A stretch of DNA of 64,000 bases, taken from NCBI RefSeq assembly GCF_001028175.1, contig NZ_AEJF01000056.1, forward strand, positions 1 to 64,000, in the 5' to 3' direction. Within the stretch, counting starts at the first letter, position 1. Every line of letters begins with the position of its first letter. Below, one piece after another: positions 34,505 through 43,819 of the stretch. The translations under genes and the position numbers were made by a program. The notes beneath the pieces were generated by a model. It worked only from the letters and a program-made list of their open reading frames with translations. It was not told where the DNA came from and searched no databases. Source of the stretch: Caballeronia mineralivorans PML1(12) (GTDB taxonomy: Bacteria > Pseudomonadota > Gammaproteobacteria > Burkholderiales > Burkholderiaceae).

Positions 34505-35677
34505 ATGCGACGTTCCGCGTTTTTCATCCGCGTAATCGGTATCGGGATTCTGTTTCATGTGTATATCGGCGTGCGCCTCATTCCGGCCGCACCCGTCGGT
34601 GCACCGCTGCGATGGCTCGCAGTGCTCGCACTTGTGGCGTCCTGCTTGCTGATTCCCCTCGGCATGGCCGCGCGCAATGTCAGCCAGCAGCCGCTGTCCG
34701 ATCGCCTTGCGTGGATCGGCCTGCTCACCATGGGCTTTTTCTCCTCGCTGCTGGTGCTGACGTTTCTCCGCGATATCGTGCTGCTCGTTTTGCACCTGAT
34801 CAGCAGCGTGCAAAAGGACATCGGCGGCTGGCCTGCCTTCATTGCCTGGAGCGCGCTTGGCGTGCCGCTGCTTGCGGTGCTGGCCACGCTACTTGGTATT
34901 TACAGCGCCCGGCGGCGTGCCGGGGTGAAAAATGTCGACGTGCCTATCGACAACCTGCCTGCCGCGTTGCACGGTTTCACCATCGTGCAGATCAGCGATA
35001 TTCACGTCGGCCCGACCATCAAGCGTCATTACGTCGAAAAGATCGTGGCCGCGGTCAACGCGTTGACACCGGACCTGATCGCTGTGACGGGCGATGTAGT
35101 CGATGGTTCCGTGCCGCATCTTGCCGCCCACACTCGACCGCTGTCGGATCTGAAAGCGCGGCACGGCGCATTTCTGGTCACCGGCAATCACGAGTATTAC
35201 GCGGGCGCGGACAAATGGATTGCGGAATTCCGCCGGCTTGGGCTGAAGGTCCTGATCAACGAACATGTGGTGGTGAATCACGACGGCGCGCGTGCGGTCG
35301 TGGCCGGCGTGACCGACTACGGCGCAGGCAGTTTCGACCCGGCGCACAAAAGCGATCCGGCCAAAGCCATGCTCGGCGCCCCTTCCGACATTGCGTTTCG
35401 TCTCCTGCTGGCCCACCAGCCGCGCAGCGCGCCGGCTGCATCGAAAGCGGGTTTTACGCTGCAATTGTCCGGTCATACGCATGGCGGCCAGTTTCTGCCG
35501 TGGAATTTCTTCGTCCGGTTACAGCAGCCGTTCGTTGCGGGACTCGAGAAGCTCAACAACTTGTGGGTTTATACAAGCCGCGGCACCGGCTACTGGGGAC
35601 CGCCGATACGGATCGGCGCACCGTCTGAAATTACCCGTTTGCGTCTGGTGAACGGGAGCGGCGTCCATCCGGCCTGA
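34505..35677 (+). CDS. Membrane-anchored metallophosphoesterase
   Basis: A 390-residue protein. Residues 1-140 hold about four hydrophobic segments; the rest is a calcineurin-like phosphoesterase domain. Metal-ligand motifs are SDIHVG (about 162-167), GDVVDG, GNHEYY, and GHTHGGQ near residue 324. This matches the YaeI/YkuE-type family, many of which are phosphodiesterases acting on lipids or wall precursors; the substrate here is unknown. The ATG at 34505 places the first helix at the N-terminus. It stands alone. Confidence 0.9.
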   Translation: MRRSAFFIRVIGIGILFHVYIGVRLIPAAPVGAPLRWLAVLALVASCLLIPLGMAARNVSQQPLSDRLAWIGLLTMGFFSSLLVLTFLRDIVLLVLHLISSVQKDIGGWPAFIAWSALGVPLLAVLATLLGIYSARRRAGVKNVDVPIDNLPAALHGFTIVQISDIHVGPTIKRHYVEKIVAAVNALTPDLIAVTGDVVDGSVPHLAAHTRPLSDLKARHGAFLVTGNHEYYAGADKWIAEFRRLGLKVLINEHVVVNHDGARAVVAGVTDYGAGSFDPAHKSDPAKAMLGAPSDIAFRLLLAHQPRSAPAASKAGFTLQLSGHTHGGQFLPWNFFVRLQQPFVAGLEKLNNLWVYTSRGTGYWGPPIRIGAPSEITRLRLVNGSGVHPA

Positions 35678-35950
35678 GCGAGGGGTTCGGCCGGCATTCT
35701 CGAAAGGGATGTCGGCCTCGCGTCGAGTTTGTGTTGAATCGGAGCGGTTATTATAAAAAATAGAATAAATCCGGGTTTTTGAATATTATCGCCGATTGCT
35801 TGATAATCAGTAATTAATGCGGTTTCGTGGACAACGCTCTGGTGTGCGCTGTATAAATAGCGCTCGCACCTTAATGCGCTGGCGCTTCTGAATTGAATTA
35901 ATCATTCAATTCGGTGCGCGATTTAATTCACATTCGCCCGGAGAAACTGC

Positions 35951-36538
35951 ATGAACGCAAAATGGACTGTGGCTTTATCGCTCGCCTTATTAACGGTGAC
36001 TGTGCATGTCGGCGCGCAAACCGATCAGCAGCTCTCCAGTGCCGCCATACAATCCTTGCAGAGCACGCCTCCGAAGCAGATCCAGGCGCAGATTGCCGCC
36101 ATCGATTCGGGTACGCGGACCTTGACGCTCAAAGGCGCTAAAGGCCGGGTAATTCCGATAGTGGTCGGCAAGGAAGTTACGAATTTCGACACCTTGAAAA
36201 CCGGCGATCGCGTGGATGTTTAGATCAGGAACGCGATACTGGTCAAGGCGGTTAAAGCTTCAGCCAAGGATGATGGATTGGGAAAACGGGTCGATACCGA
36301 GGTTTATGCACCCGCATCCGGTTCCGAGGGATTTGGTGCGGTACACGAAGTCGAGGTTATCGCAACGGTGCAGAGTATTAATCAAAAGAAGAAAACAATT
36401 ACCCTGCGTGGCCCGTGGCATACGGAGACATTCGATTTAAGCTCCGATATAGCCGCTTATAAACTAAAAGCGGGCGATACCGTTCATGCCGTAATGATTT
36501 CAGCAACGGCAGTGGAGCTCACGCCCACGGCGAAATAA
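35951..36538 (+). pseudogene. Exported-protein gene interrupted by an in-frame TAG
   Basis: The frame starts MNAKWTVALSLALLTVTVHV, a signal peptide ending VGAQT, and continues with a strand-rich domain (IDSGTRTLTLKGAKGRVIP). TAG at 36221-36223 ends it after 90 residues. The same frame then runs on for 104 codons without another stop (IRNAILVKAVKAS... to ...VELTPTAK) and repeats the same kind of domain (VQSINQKKKTITLRGP). Together the two halves make one 195-codon gene like the one at 31743. One base change explains the stop. Confidence 0.75.
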
Positions 36539-36779
36539 TCCACGGGTGTGATGAGCGTCGGGAAACTGCCGCTGAAATGCGGATCAAAACCGCGCCGGCC
36601 GTGACGAGCGCACACGCCAGCACGCGCCGTGCGGTCGGGTAGATCCTCGAGAACGGACGCGTGGCGGCGCACGGTCCGGCAGAGCAGTTGAAGAATGACT
36701 GCCGATGAAGGCGGCGTATCTGGGGGAGAGCTCGTAAGCATCCGGCATACGGCAAGCACGAGCTTCAGCCCACCGCGTT
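36539..36779. other. Intergenic region without a recognised gene
   Basis: These 241 bases separate the amber-interrupted gene from a minus-strand CBS gene. Open frames exist on both strands, but none has an RBS or a recognisable motif. No terminator hairpin with a T run was found. Confidence 0.3.
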
Positions 36780-37256
36780 TTACATCGGAACCGCCGCGAC
36801 TTCCCTCACGGATTCCGCGTGGCTGTTGCCGCGAATGTAGTGTTCCAACTGGGTGATCGTAAATTGTTGCTCGGCGATCAGGTTCTTGACGAGATCGCCA
36901 ATCGACACCATGCCGATCAGCAATCCGCCGTCGATAACCGGAAGATGACGTATCCGGTTTTCCGTCATGAGCGCCATGCATTCGTCCGTCGTTTGATTCA
37001 GGCGAACGTAGCGGATGGCTTTCGACATGACCTCACCGACCGGCGTCTCTTTTGACGATCGGTCGTGCAACACGATCTTGCGGGCATAGTCACGCTCGGT
37101 CACGATGCCGGTGATGTGCTCCCCGGACGTGACCACGAGTGCGCCGATTTGTTTATAGGCCATCAGCTTGATGGCATCGAAGACACTTGCCGATGCCTCG
37201 ATTGTATGAAATGTCTGATCTGTTTTCGAACTCAGCAATTGCGCGACTGTTGTCAT
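36780..37256 (-). CDS. CBS-domain pair protein
   Basis: A 158-residue protein made of two CBS domains (about 10-65 and 75-135). Key patterns are GIVTERDYARKIVL in the first and RIRHLPVIDGGLLIGMVSIGDL in the second. Such stand-alone Bateman modules bind adenosine nucleotides and regulate partners. It is a close paralogue of the protein at 51441-51881: TERDYARK, TTDECMALMTE and LVKN-x-I-x-EQQFTI are shared. It has an extra C-terminal 12 residues. An alternative start lies at 37259. Confidence 0.88.
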   Translation of the reverse strand: MTTVAQLLSSKTDQTFHTIEASASVFDAIKLMAYKQIGALVVTSGEHITGIVTERDYARKIVLHDRSSKETPVGEVMSKAIRYVRLNQTTDECMALMTENRIRHLPVIDGGLLIGMVSIGDLVKNLIAEQQFTITQLEHYIRGNSHAESVREVAAVPM

Positions 37257-37329
37257 CATGTGCCTCAATCAAGAAATAGGTTTGAGCGGCTGCTCGTGGT
37301 GCATTTGCATCTGCTGCACTCGTCATTCG

Positions 37330-37650
37330 TCAGTCAAAGTCGAACAGGTCACCGAGAAGCGACTTCTTCTTTTTGTACGGATAACGCCGGTCGCGATAAT
37401 CGTCGTCGCTGTGACCGTGGCGACGATCATGGTCGTTGTAGTGCCGCCTTTCATCATGGCGACGCTCGGCCCTCGTACTCGCCAGAGCCGCTACCGGTTG
37501 CGGAGCAGATTCGCCTGCCGCGCGCTCGATTAGTTTGTCGAGTTCACCACGATCCAGCCACACGCCGCGACAGGCCGCGCAATAGTCGATCTCTATGCCC
37601 TGGCGATCCGCTATCAGCAGATCCGGCGTCTTGCACACTGGACATTTCAT
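37330..37650 (-). CDS. TFIIB-type zinc ribbon protein
   Basis: A 106-residue protein with one zinc ribbon: MKCPVCK (Cys3, Cys6) and IDYCAACRGVWLDRGELDKL (the second Cys pair). This is the zf-TFIIB family of small bacterial proteins. The later part is rich in His, Asp and Arg (RRHDERRHYNDHDRRHGHSD), and the end is KKKKSLLGDLFDFD. The His-rich part may bind metal. Function is unknown. A GGAGG RBS lies 9 bases before the ATG at 37650. Confidence 0.85.
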   Translation of the reverse strand: MKCPVCKTPDLLIADRQGIEIDYCAACRGVWLDRGELDKLIERAAGESAPQPVAALASTRAERRHDERRHYNDHDRRHGHSDDDYRDRRYPYKKKKSLLGDLFDFD

Positions 37651-37781
37651 TGCCTTGCCTCCTTCTTCAAACACCTTAGCGAAGCCTTAATGTATCGGAT
37701 GTAGGCTTAATGTAAAATTCGTATTTTAGGTGTCGATACTTCGAGAAAACCGATGGTTTCATCGTTGCGGCGAGGGCATGA

Positions 37782-38675
37782 ATGAACTTCAAGCATTTGT
37801 ATTATTTCTGGGCCGCGGCGCATGCGGGCGGCATTGCGCGTGCCGGCACGCAGTTGCACATCACGCCTCAAACCCTGAGCGGTCAGATCAAACTGCTTGA
37901 AGACGCGCTCAATAAAAAACTCTTCAAGAAGAGTGGCCGCAATCTCGAACTGACGGATGCGGGCCGGCTCGCGCTTGATTACGCTGACGAAATTTTTTCG
38001 CTGGGCGCCGAACTGGAAAGCGCGGTCAGGCAGGAGAAGGAAGCCGCGAGGACGCAACTGCGCGTTGGGGTCGCGGATTCGGTTCCGAAGACGGTGGCTT
38101 ATCGGTTGCTCGAGCCGGCATTGAACCTGTCGGATTCACTGCGGCTGATTTGTCATGAGGGCAAGCTGCATGCGCTGCTGTCGCAACTGGCTGTGCATCG
38201 GCTGGATCTGATTATTGCCGATGCGCCGATCCCGCCCGACGTGAACGTGAAGGCATTCAATCATTCGCTTGGCCGCTCGACGCTCAGTTGCTTTGCACCG
38301 AAAGCCTTGGCGGCACGCGCCGCCAAGGCATTTCCCGCGTCGCTAAGCGACATGCCGGTGCTGTTGCCCGGCACAGAGTCAGCAGTCCGAAGGAAGCTCG
38401 ATCACTGGCTGAAGTCGCGCACGATATCGCCGCGCATTGTCGGAGAATTCGACGACAGCGCGCTGACCCTCGCGTTCGGCCGCGAAGGGCGCGGCGTGCT
38501 TTTCGCGCCAACGGTCCTGGCGGCACAACTCAGACGTGAGCACGGTTTGATCGAGGTCGGGCACATCGATACCATCGTTGAAGAGTTCTTCGCCATCTCC
38601 ATCGAACGGCGGATCAGCCATCCCGCCATCTCGTCGATCATGAGCACGGCGCGAAGCAAACTGTTCAATGTGTAA
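37782..38675 (+). CDS. nhaR: LysR-family regulator NhaR
   Basis: A 297-residue LysR regulator closest to NhaR, which activates the Na+/H+ antiporter gene nhaA in response to sodium. The N-terminal MNFKHLYYFWAAAHAGGIAR is characteristic of NhaR, as is the HTH with QLHITPQTLSGQIKLLE. The effector domain has LHALLSQLAVHRLDLIIADAP (about 127-147). No nhaA is present in this window; the next gene on the right is an oxalate/formate-type antiporter. It may act on a distant target. Confidence 0.87.
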   Translation: MNFKHLYYFWAAAHAGGIARAGTQLHITPQTLSGQIKLLEDALNKKLFKKSGRNLELTDAGRLALDYADEIFSLGAELESAVRQEKEAARTQLRVGVADSVPKTVAYRLLEPALNLSDSLRLICHEGKLHALLSQLAVHRLDLIIADAPIPPDVNVKAFNHSLGRSTLSCFAPKALAARAAKAFPASLSDMPVLLPGTESAVRRKLDHWLKSRTISPRIVGEFDDSALTLAFGREGRGVLFAPTVLAAQLRREHGLIEVGHIDTIVEEFFAISIERRISHPAISSIMSTARSKLFNV

Positions 38676-38810
38676 GGCCAAACCTCAAACGTTCGATCTT
38701 CCACGGCCGCGCATTTCCAATCCGCGAATAAAAAAACCTTACATTACGTTTAACTTTCATCTATAAATGCTATACGTGTTGCGGACTGCCATGTCACGCA
38801 TCACGCCTCT
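38676..38810. other. AT-rich region after nhaR, possible small transcript
   Basis: The region after nhaR is AT-rich and has promoter-like words (TATAAA near 38763, TATACG near 38771) followed about 40 bases later by the terminator at 38811-38842. The distance from the nhaR stop to that terminator is 136 bases. It could encode a small RNA, or simply be a long 3' end. No ORF is seen. Confidence 0.3.
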
Positions 38811-38842
38811 GCCCGCCAGGCTTGCCTGCGGGCTTTTTTTTT
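38811..38842 (+). terminator. Terminator downstream of nhaR
   Basis: A stem of about 10 bp (GCCCGC-AGGC with GCCTGCGGGC, one bulged C) with a two-base loop is followed by nine T residues. It is 136 bases after the nhaR stop. Confidence 0.85.
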
Positions 38843-39046
38843 CCCTGCGTGACAATCGGAAAATTACTTTCATATTTCTTTCGGTATTAACCCGATCTGG
38901 TAAAAACCCTGTCAATTCTTTCGTTTTACTTACTTGATATATCACATATCATTCATTCCATCGCCATCTGAAACCAGAGGCAGGCGATGACGGAGACGTC
39001 CATTCGGCGTCCCGAATACAAGGCAGCGAATGCCAAGGAGACAGTG

Positions 39047-40351
39047 ATGGAAACGAATCGCCAGGTGGGAGCGTCGCGGCTAGCGTCGCCATGGGTGCAG
39101 CTCGTGTTCGGCGTGATCTGCATGGCCATGATCGCGAACATGCAGTACGGCTGGACCCTGTTTGTGAATCCAATTGATGAAAAGCATCACTGGGGCCGCG
39201 CGGCGATTCAGGTAGCGTTCACGATCTTCGTGGTGACGGAAACCTGGCTGGTTCCTATCGAAGGTTATCTCGTCGACAAGTACGGTCCGCGTCCGGTCGT
39301 GGTGGCGGGCGGCTTGCTTTGCGCCATTGCATGGGTGCTTAATTCGGTTGCCGAATCGTTGCCGATGTTGTACTTCGCGGCAGCTGTCGGCGGCGTCGGC
39401 GCGGGCGCCGTGTATGGCACGTGTGTCGGCAACGCGCTGAAGTGGTTCCCCACTCGCCGCGGTCTGGCTGCCGGTATCACAGCGGCCGGTTTCGGCGCGG
39501 GGTCGGCCGCAACCGTCGTGCCGATCGCGCACATGATCAAGAGCAGCGGTTACGAAGCCACCTTCCTGTGGTTCGGTCTTGGGCAGGGGCTCGTCGTGTT
39601 CTTGCTCGGGATGGCATTGTTCGCACCGCCGGCCAGCCTGCTGGCATCGGTCAAGAGCGCCTTGAAGAGCGCGGTCTACAACGCGACGCCGAGGCAGGTC
39701 GTGAGCTCACCTATCTTCTGGGTCATGTACCTCATGTTCGTCATGATGGCGGCCGGCGGCTTGATGGCTACTGCACAACTGGGTCCCATTGCGAAGGACT
39801 TCGGCCTGCATGACTCGCCTGTTTCGCTGCTCGGTCTGACATTGCCTGCGCTCACGTTCGCGCTGACTATCGACCGGGTTCTCAACGGGTTGACCCGGCC
39901 TTTCTTCGGTTGGATCTCGGATCGCATCGGCCGCGAGAACACGATGTTCATGGCGTTCGCCATCGAGGCGATCGGCATCTTGCTGCTGTCGAAATATGGG
40001 CAGAGCCCGGTGGCGTTCGTGGTGCTGACGGGCATTGTTTTTTTCGCCTGGGGCGAAATCTACAGCCTCTTTCCGGCCACTTGCGGCGATACGTTCGGGC
40101 CAAAATTCGCAGCGACCAATGCGGGCCTGCTCTACACGGCGAAGGGGACGGCAGCCTTGCTCGTGCCGTTCAGCAGCGTGATTACCGCGGCGACCGGTAG
40201 TTGGCACGCGGTGTTCATGCTGGCGTCGGGTATGGCCGCGGCGTCGGCACTGCTCGCGCTATTCGTGCTCAAGCCGATGCGGCAGGCTCACAGGCAGAAA
40301 CACGCATCGGCGGCAGTCGACATGCCGTTTGGTTCGGTCTTGAAGGAGTGA
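39047..40351 (+). CDS. oxlT: Oxalate/formate antiporter-type MFS carrier
   Basis: A 434-residue, 12-helix transporter of the OxlT branch of the major facilitator superfamily. The first helix region has MQYGWTLFVNPI (about 32-43) as in OxlT, and GYLVDKYGPR is the loop motif after helix 2. GWISDRIGRENTM marks the second half. OxlT exchanges oxalate for formate across the inner membrane; other organic anions cannot be excluded. AAGGAG 6 bases before 39047 sets the start. No oxalyl-CoA genes are nearby. Confidence 0.85.
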   Translation: METNRQVGASRLASPWVQLVFGVICMAMIANMQYGWTLFVNPIDEKHHWGRAAIQVAFTIFVVTETWLVPIEGYLVDKYGPRPVVVAGGLLCAIAWVLNSVAESLPMLYFAAAVGGVGAGAVYGTCVGNALKWFPTRRGLAAGITAAGFGAGSAATVVPIAHMIKSSGYEATFLWFGLGQGLVVFLLGMALFAPPASLLASVKSALKSAVYNATPRQVVSSPIFWVMYLMFVMMAAGGLMATAQLGPIAKDFGLHDSPVSLLGLTLPALTFALTIDRVLNGLTRPFFGWISDRIGRENTMFMAFAIEAIGILLLSKYGQSPVAFVVLTGIVFFAWGEIYSLFPATCGDTFGPKFAATNAGLLYTAKGTAALLVPFSSVITAATGSWHAVFMLASGMAAASALLALFVLKPMRQAHRQKHASAAVDMPFGSVLKE

Positions 40352-40434
40352 CGCGGCGGCTGGCAGAAGCCAATGTGTCGTTAAGCCTTGCTCGTTTCCA
40401 ATGAAGAATGGCCGGCGATGAAGTCGGTCGTTCG

Positions 40435-40701
40435 TTATTTCCTGCCGACGAGATAACAGACGCCTTCGGGGCCGTAACGCTCGCTATGTGTTTCGTTCGC
40501 TTTCAGATGGAACACATCGCCTGCCTGATAGCGCGTTTCCTTATCGGCGATGCGCAGCGTCAATTCACCTTCAAGAATCAGTGCCTTGGCTTCGAACGAA
40601 TGTGCGTGGTCGTCGAGAAACGCGCCGGCTTCGCGCTCCACCAGCACGGTTGTCTGAAAACCCTCGCGTGCGAGCATTTCGATGAAATCGTCGCGTTCCA
40701 T
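40435..40701 (-). CDS. Small cupin-domain protein
   Basis: An 88-residue single cupin. The first motif is HAHSFEAKALILEGELTLRI (part of G(X)5HXH(X)3,4E(X)6G, residues about 37-56). The second, reduced motif is AGDVFHLKANETHS (about 65-78). It probably binds a metal ion. GGGGAA precedes the ATG at 40701. Its biochemical role is not predictable. It is convergent with the antiporter gene. Confidence 0.85.
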   Translation of the reverse strand: MERDDFIEMLAREGFQTTVLVEREAGAFLDDHAHSFEAKALILEGELTLRIADKETRYQAGDVFHLKANETHSERYGPEGVCYLVGRK

Positions 40702-40805
40702 GATCGTTCCCCTTTTCTCCGGGCTTTCCTCATCCACTAATATAAGCGTCGGCGCGAATTGTAATGTTTCGTCGGGAGCAACTTCCCGCTTACGTCCTTA
40801 TGTCC

Positions 40806-41234
40806 TTACGTCAGCCGCGCGACCGTTCCCGGATCCGGCTCCCCACCGAAATACATGTTCAACGCCGTTTCAAATGGTGTCTTGTCGCGGGCGGCGTGGG
40901 CAAAAAGCGTCATCGATGAATGGAATTTCAGGTCGTCGGGGTAACCGAAAATCTGCTCTACCGAGCGGCCTTCGAGCGTGTTCACGATCTGCGTAAGCAC
41001 CAGCAAACGCTCGCCGAGCACGGAATGCTCGAGGTACGCCCGCGCCTCATCCACCGATGAAATCGCGTACCGGCGCGCCATCTCGCTGTGGCCCAATCCC
41101 TGGATCTGCGGAAACACGAACCACATCCAGTGCGTGCGTTTTTTGCCGGCCGCGAGCTCGGCCGTCACCGTTTCGAACAGCGGGTCCTGGGCATCGATAA
41201 AACGCTGCAAATTAAAAGGATCAGGATCGGTCAT
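40806..41234 (-). CDS. DUF1810 domain protein
   Basis: A 142-residue protein that matches DUF1810 throughout. The start [39 protein letters not shown] (about 35-54), then [13 protein letters not shown] and [10 protein letters not shown] are conserved in the family. It is a helical cytoplasmic protein of unknown function, sometimes labelled calpastatin-like without evidence. The ATG at 41234 is the family start. It is divergent from the ABC exporter genes. Confidence 0.9.
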   Translation of the reverse strand: MTDPDPFNLQRFIDAQDPLFETVTAELAAGKKRTHWMWFVFPQIQGLGHSEMARRYAISSVDEARAYLEHSVLGERLLVLTQIVNTLEGRSVEQIFGYPDDLKFHSSMTLFAHAARDKTPFETALNMYFGGEPDPGTVARLT

Positions 41235-41393
41235 GGCGGCCTCCGGGGTCTTGCTGGGTCTTGCTGGATCTTGCCGGAAAGCGCTGCAAGCCACGTTCCC
41301 GCTACGTTTCCGTCGCGTTCGGCGGCAACGCGGGCCCACTTGCAATCCCGGCCGTCTGCGAACGATATGCCGCTTTCTGCTATCTTCACGGCC

Positions 41394-42320
41394 ATGCAAA
41401 ACATCATCGAAATCTCGAATCTCTCGAAGAGCTACGCGTCCGGCTTTAAGGCGCTGAAAAACGTCACGCTCGGTATTCGCCGTGGCGAAATCTTCGCATT
41501 GCTCGGGCCGAACGGCGCCGGTAAAACCACGCTGATCAGCATTGTGTGCGGCATTGTGAATCCCACGGAAGGCACGGTGCGCGTCAACGGTCACGGCATT
41601 ATCTCCGACTACCGGGCGGCGCGCGCGATGATCGGCCTCGTGCCGCAGGAGCTCACCACCGACGCCTTCGAGTCCGTCTGGGCGACCGTTTCATTCAGCC
41701 GTGGCCTGTTCGGCAAGCCGCCGAATCCAGCGCACATCGAAAAAGTGCTGAAATCGCTGTCGCTGTGGGACAAGAAGGACAACAAGCTGGTCACGCTGTC
41801 GGGCGGCATGAAACGCCGTGTGCTGATTGCCAAAGCGCTCGCGCACGAGCCGGAAATCCTGTTCCTCGACGAACCCACTGCGGGGGTCGACGTCGAACTG
41901 CGACGCGATATGTGGAATCTCGTGCGCGGCCTGAAAGCGAGCGGCGTGACGATCATCCTGACGACGCATTACATCGATGAAGCAGAGGAAATGGCCGACC
42001 GGATCGGCGTGATCAGCCGCGGCGAGATCATCCTGGTCGAGGAAAAAGCCGAACTGATGCGCAAGCTGGGCCAGAAGAAACTCGCGCTGCAGCTGGAAGA
42101 CGAGATCGAGCGGATTCCCGACGGCTTGAATGCTTACCGCCTCGACCTGTCCGCCGACGGCAACGAACTTACCTACACCTACGACGCGAAGGACGAACCG
42201 GGACGCATCATTACGCTGTTGAAAGATCTCGCCGATAACGGCGTCAAGTTCAAGGACCTGCAAACGACGCAAAGCTCGCTGGAAGACATTTTCGTGAGCC
42301 TGGTCGGAGAGAAGAAATGA
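41394..42320 (+). CDS. yadG: ABC exporter ATP-binding protein (YadG-like)
   Basis: A 308-residue ATPase of a drug/antibiotic-type ABC exporter. Walker [10 protein letters not shown] is at 38-46, the signature LSGGM at 135-139 and Walker B ILFLDEPT at 155-162. The rest, after residue 220, is the family C-terminal region ending [14 protein letters not shown]. It would energise export by the permease that starts 4 bases before its stop. E. coli YadG is 308 residues. A start at 41367 is also possible. Confidence 0.9.
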   Translation: MQNIIEISNLSKSYASGFKALKNVTLGIRRGEIFALLGPNGAGKTTLISIVCGIVNPTEGTVRVNGHGIISDYRAARAMIGLVPQELTTDAFESVWATVSFSRGLFGKPPNPAHIEKVLKSLSLWDKKDNKLVTLSGGMKRRVLIAKALAHEPEILFLDEPTAGVDVELRRDMWNLVRGLKASGVTIILTTHYIDEAEEMADRIGVISRGEIILVEEKAELMRKLGQKKLALQLEDEIERIPDGLNAYRLDLSADGNELTYTYDAKDEPGRIITLLKDLADNGVKFKDLQTTQSSLEDIFVSLVGEKK

Positions 42321-43078
42321 ATATTCACGCCATCCGCGCGATCTATATATTCGAAATGGCGCGCACCTGGCGCACCATCATGGGCAGCATCATCTCGCCG
42401 GTGATCTCGACGTCGCTGTATTTCGTGGTGTTCGGCGCGGCGATCGGGTCGCGCATTCCCGAGGTGAACGGCGTGAGTTACGGTGCGTTCATCGTGCCGG
42501 GGCTCGTGATGTTGTCGCTGCTGACGCAGAGTGTGTCCAACGCGTCGTTCGGCATCTATTTTCCCAGGTTCACCGGGACCATCTACGAACTGCTGTCGGC
42601 GCCGGTGTCGTATCTGGAGATCGTGCTGAGCTACGTTGGCGCGGCCGCCACCAAGTCGATCATCCTCGGCCTCATCATTCTCGCGACTGCACGCTTGTTC
42701 GTGCCGCTGCACGTCGATCACCCGTTCTGGATGATCGTGTTCCTGCTGCTGACGGCGGTGACGTTCAGCCTGCTGGGTTTTATCATCGGCATCTGGGCGG
42801 ACGGGTTCGAGAAGCTGCAGGTGATTCCGCTGTTGATCATCACGCCGTTGACGTTCCTCGGCGGAAGTTTTTATTCCATCGATATCCTGCCGCCATTCTG
42901 GAAAGCCGTCGCGCTGTTCAACCCGGTGGTGTATCTGATCAGCGGCTTTCGCTGGAGTTTCTACGGTACCGCCGACGTCAGCGTCGAGATCAGCCTCATC
43001 ATGACGCTGGTATTTCTCGCGGTGTTTATCGGCGTGGTCGCGTGGATCTTCAAGACAGGCTACAGGCTGAAATCATAG
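42317..43078 (+). CDS. yadH: ABC-2 type exporter permease (YadH-like)
   Basis: A 253-residue inner-membrane protein with six hydrophobic segments and the ABC-2 signature [20 protein letters not shown] (about 174-193), followed by [16 protein letters not shown]. It overlaps the ATPase gene by four bases (ATGA), so the two are coupled. E. coli YadH is 256 residues. The exported substrate is unknown. Confidence 0.9.
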   Translation: MNIHAIRAIYIFEMARTWRTIMGSIISPVISTSLYFVVFGAAIGSRIPEVNGVSYGAFIVPGLVMLSLLTQSVSNASFGIYFPRFTGTIYELLSAPVSYLEIVLSYVGAAATKSIILGLIILATARLFVPLHVDHPFWMIVFLLLTAVTFSLLGFIIGIWADGFEKLQVIPLLIITPLTFLGGSFYSIDILPPFWKAVALFNPVVYLISGFRWSFYGTADVSVEISLIMTLVFLAVFIGVVAWIFKTGYRLKS

Positions 43079-43090
43079 GGAGCGTGGGTG

Positions 43091-43588
43091 ATGCGTGACG
43101 TGTTGATCGAACGATTCGGGCTTCAGCCGCATCCGGAAGGCGGCTATTTCCGCGAGACCTTTCGCGGCGCGAAAAACGTCACGCGCGAGGCTTCACCGGG
43201 CGCGACGCGGTCGGCATCGACGGCGATCTACTACATGCTTTGCGACGGCGCACATTCGGCGTGGCATCGGATCCGCTCGGACGAGGTGTGGCATTTCTAT
43301 GCAGGCGAGCCAATCGATATCCATGTCATCGATACCGCCGGCCAGTTGCTCACGCATCGGCTGGGCAACGCGCTGACGCATGCCGACGCCGTGTTTCAGG
43401 CGGTCGTTCCGGCGGGGCAGTGGTTTGCGGCTGAACTATGCGATCAGTCGGCGTTCGCACTGGTGGGATGCACGGTGGCGCCGGGTTTCGAATTCAGCGA
43501 GTTCGAACTCGCCGATGTCGCGGCGCTGGCAAAAGCGTATCCACAGCACGAGGGCGTGATCAGGCGGCTGGGCCCGGCGGTGAGGTGA
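43091..43588 (+). CDS. DUF985 cupin protein
   Basis: A 165-residue cupin of the DUF985 family. Conserved parts: LQPHPEGGYFRETFR (about 11-25), TAIYYML, SAWHRIRSDEVWHFYAGEP (about 55-73) and the C-terminal GCTVAPGFEFSEFELAD. Metal-binding His residues lie in the SAWHR/EVWHF part. The function is unknown. The GTG at 43088 is an alternative start, but the ATG at 43091 follows the GAGCGTGGG element as well. It starts 12 bases after the exporter permease. Confidence 0.88.
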   Translation: MRDVLIERFGLQPHPEGGYFRETFRGAKNVTREASPGATRSASTAIYYMLCDGAHSAWHRIRSDEVWHFYAGEPIDIHVIDTAGQLLTHRLGNALTHADAVFQAVVPAGQWFAAELCDQSAFALVGCTVAPGFEFSEFELADVAALAKAYPQHEGVIRRLGPAVR

Positions 43589-43602
43589 GGATAAAGCCTT
43601 GA

Positions 43603-43651
43603 GCGTGCGGCGTGCGGCGTGCGGCGTGCGGCGTGCGGCGTGCGGCGTGCG
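43603..43651. repeat. Seven perfect tandem copies of GCGTGCG
   Basis: Bases 43603-43651 consist of exactly seven copies of the 7-base unit GCGTGCG without error, just after the stop codon of the DUF985 gene. It is a simple variable-number tandem repeat and codes for nothing recognisable. Confidence 0.95.
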
Positions 43652-43772
43652 CGGTAATGCGGTGCCCACGCATACGGAACGTTGCGGCGAGTTGCAGCAA
43701 TAGTCATCAGCATGATGAACGTCCTCTCGCGCTGACCAGGCAACGCAAGCAAACGTTAAAACGCAGCGACAA

Positions 43773-43809
43773 AAAAAGCGGCGCTCTCATTTCTGAGGCG
43801 CCGCTTTTT
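43773..43809. terminator. Bidirectional terminator
   Basis: A 12-bp stem (43773-43784, AAAAAGCGGCGC, with 43798-43809, GCGCCGCTTTTT; loop of 13) lies between the DUF985 gene and the convergent small gene. It has an A run on the left and T run on the right. Confidence 0.88.
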
Positions 43810-43819
43810 CACGCTTCTA

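Noticed and set aside
43603..43651. Tandem repeats as a CRISPR array
   Set aside because: The units are 7 bases long and directly adjacent, with no spacers and no cas genes.
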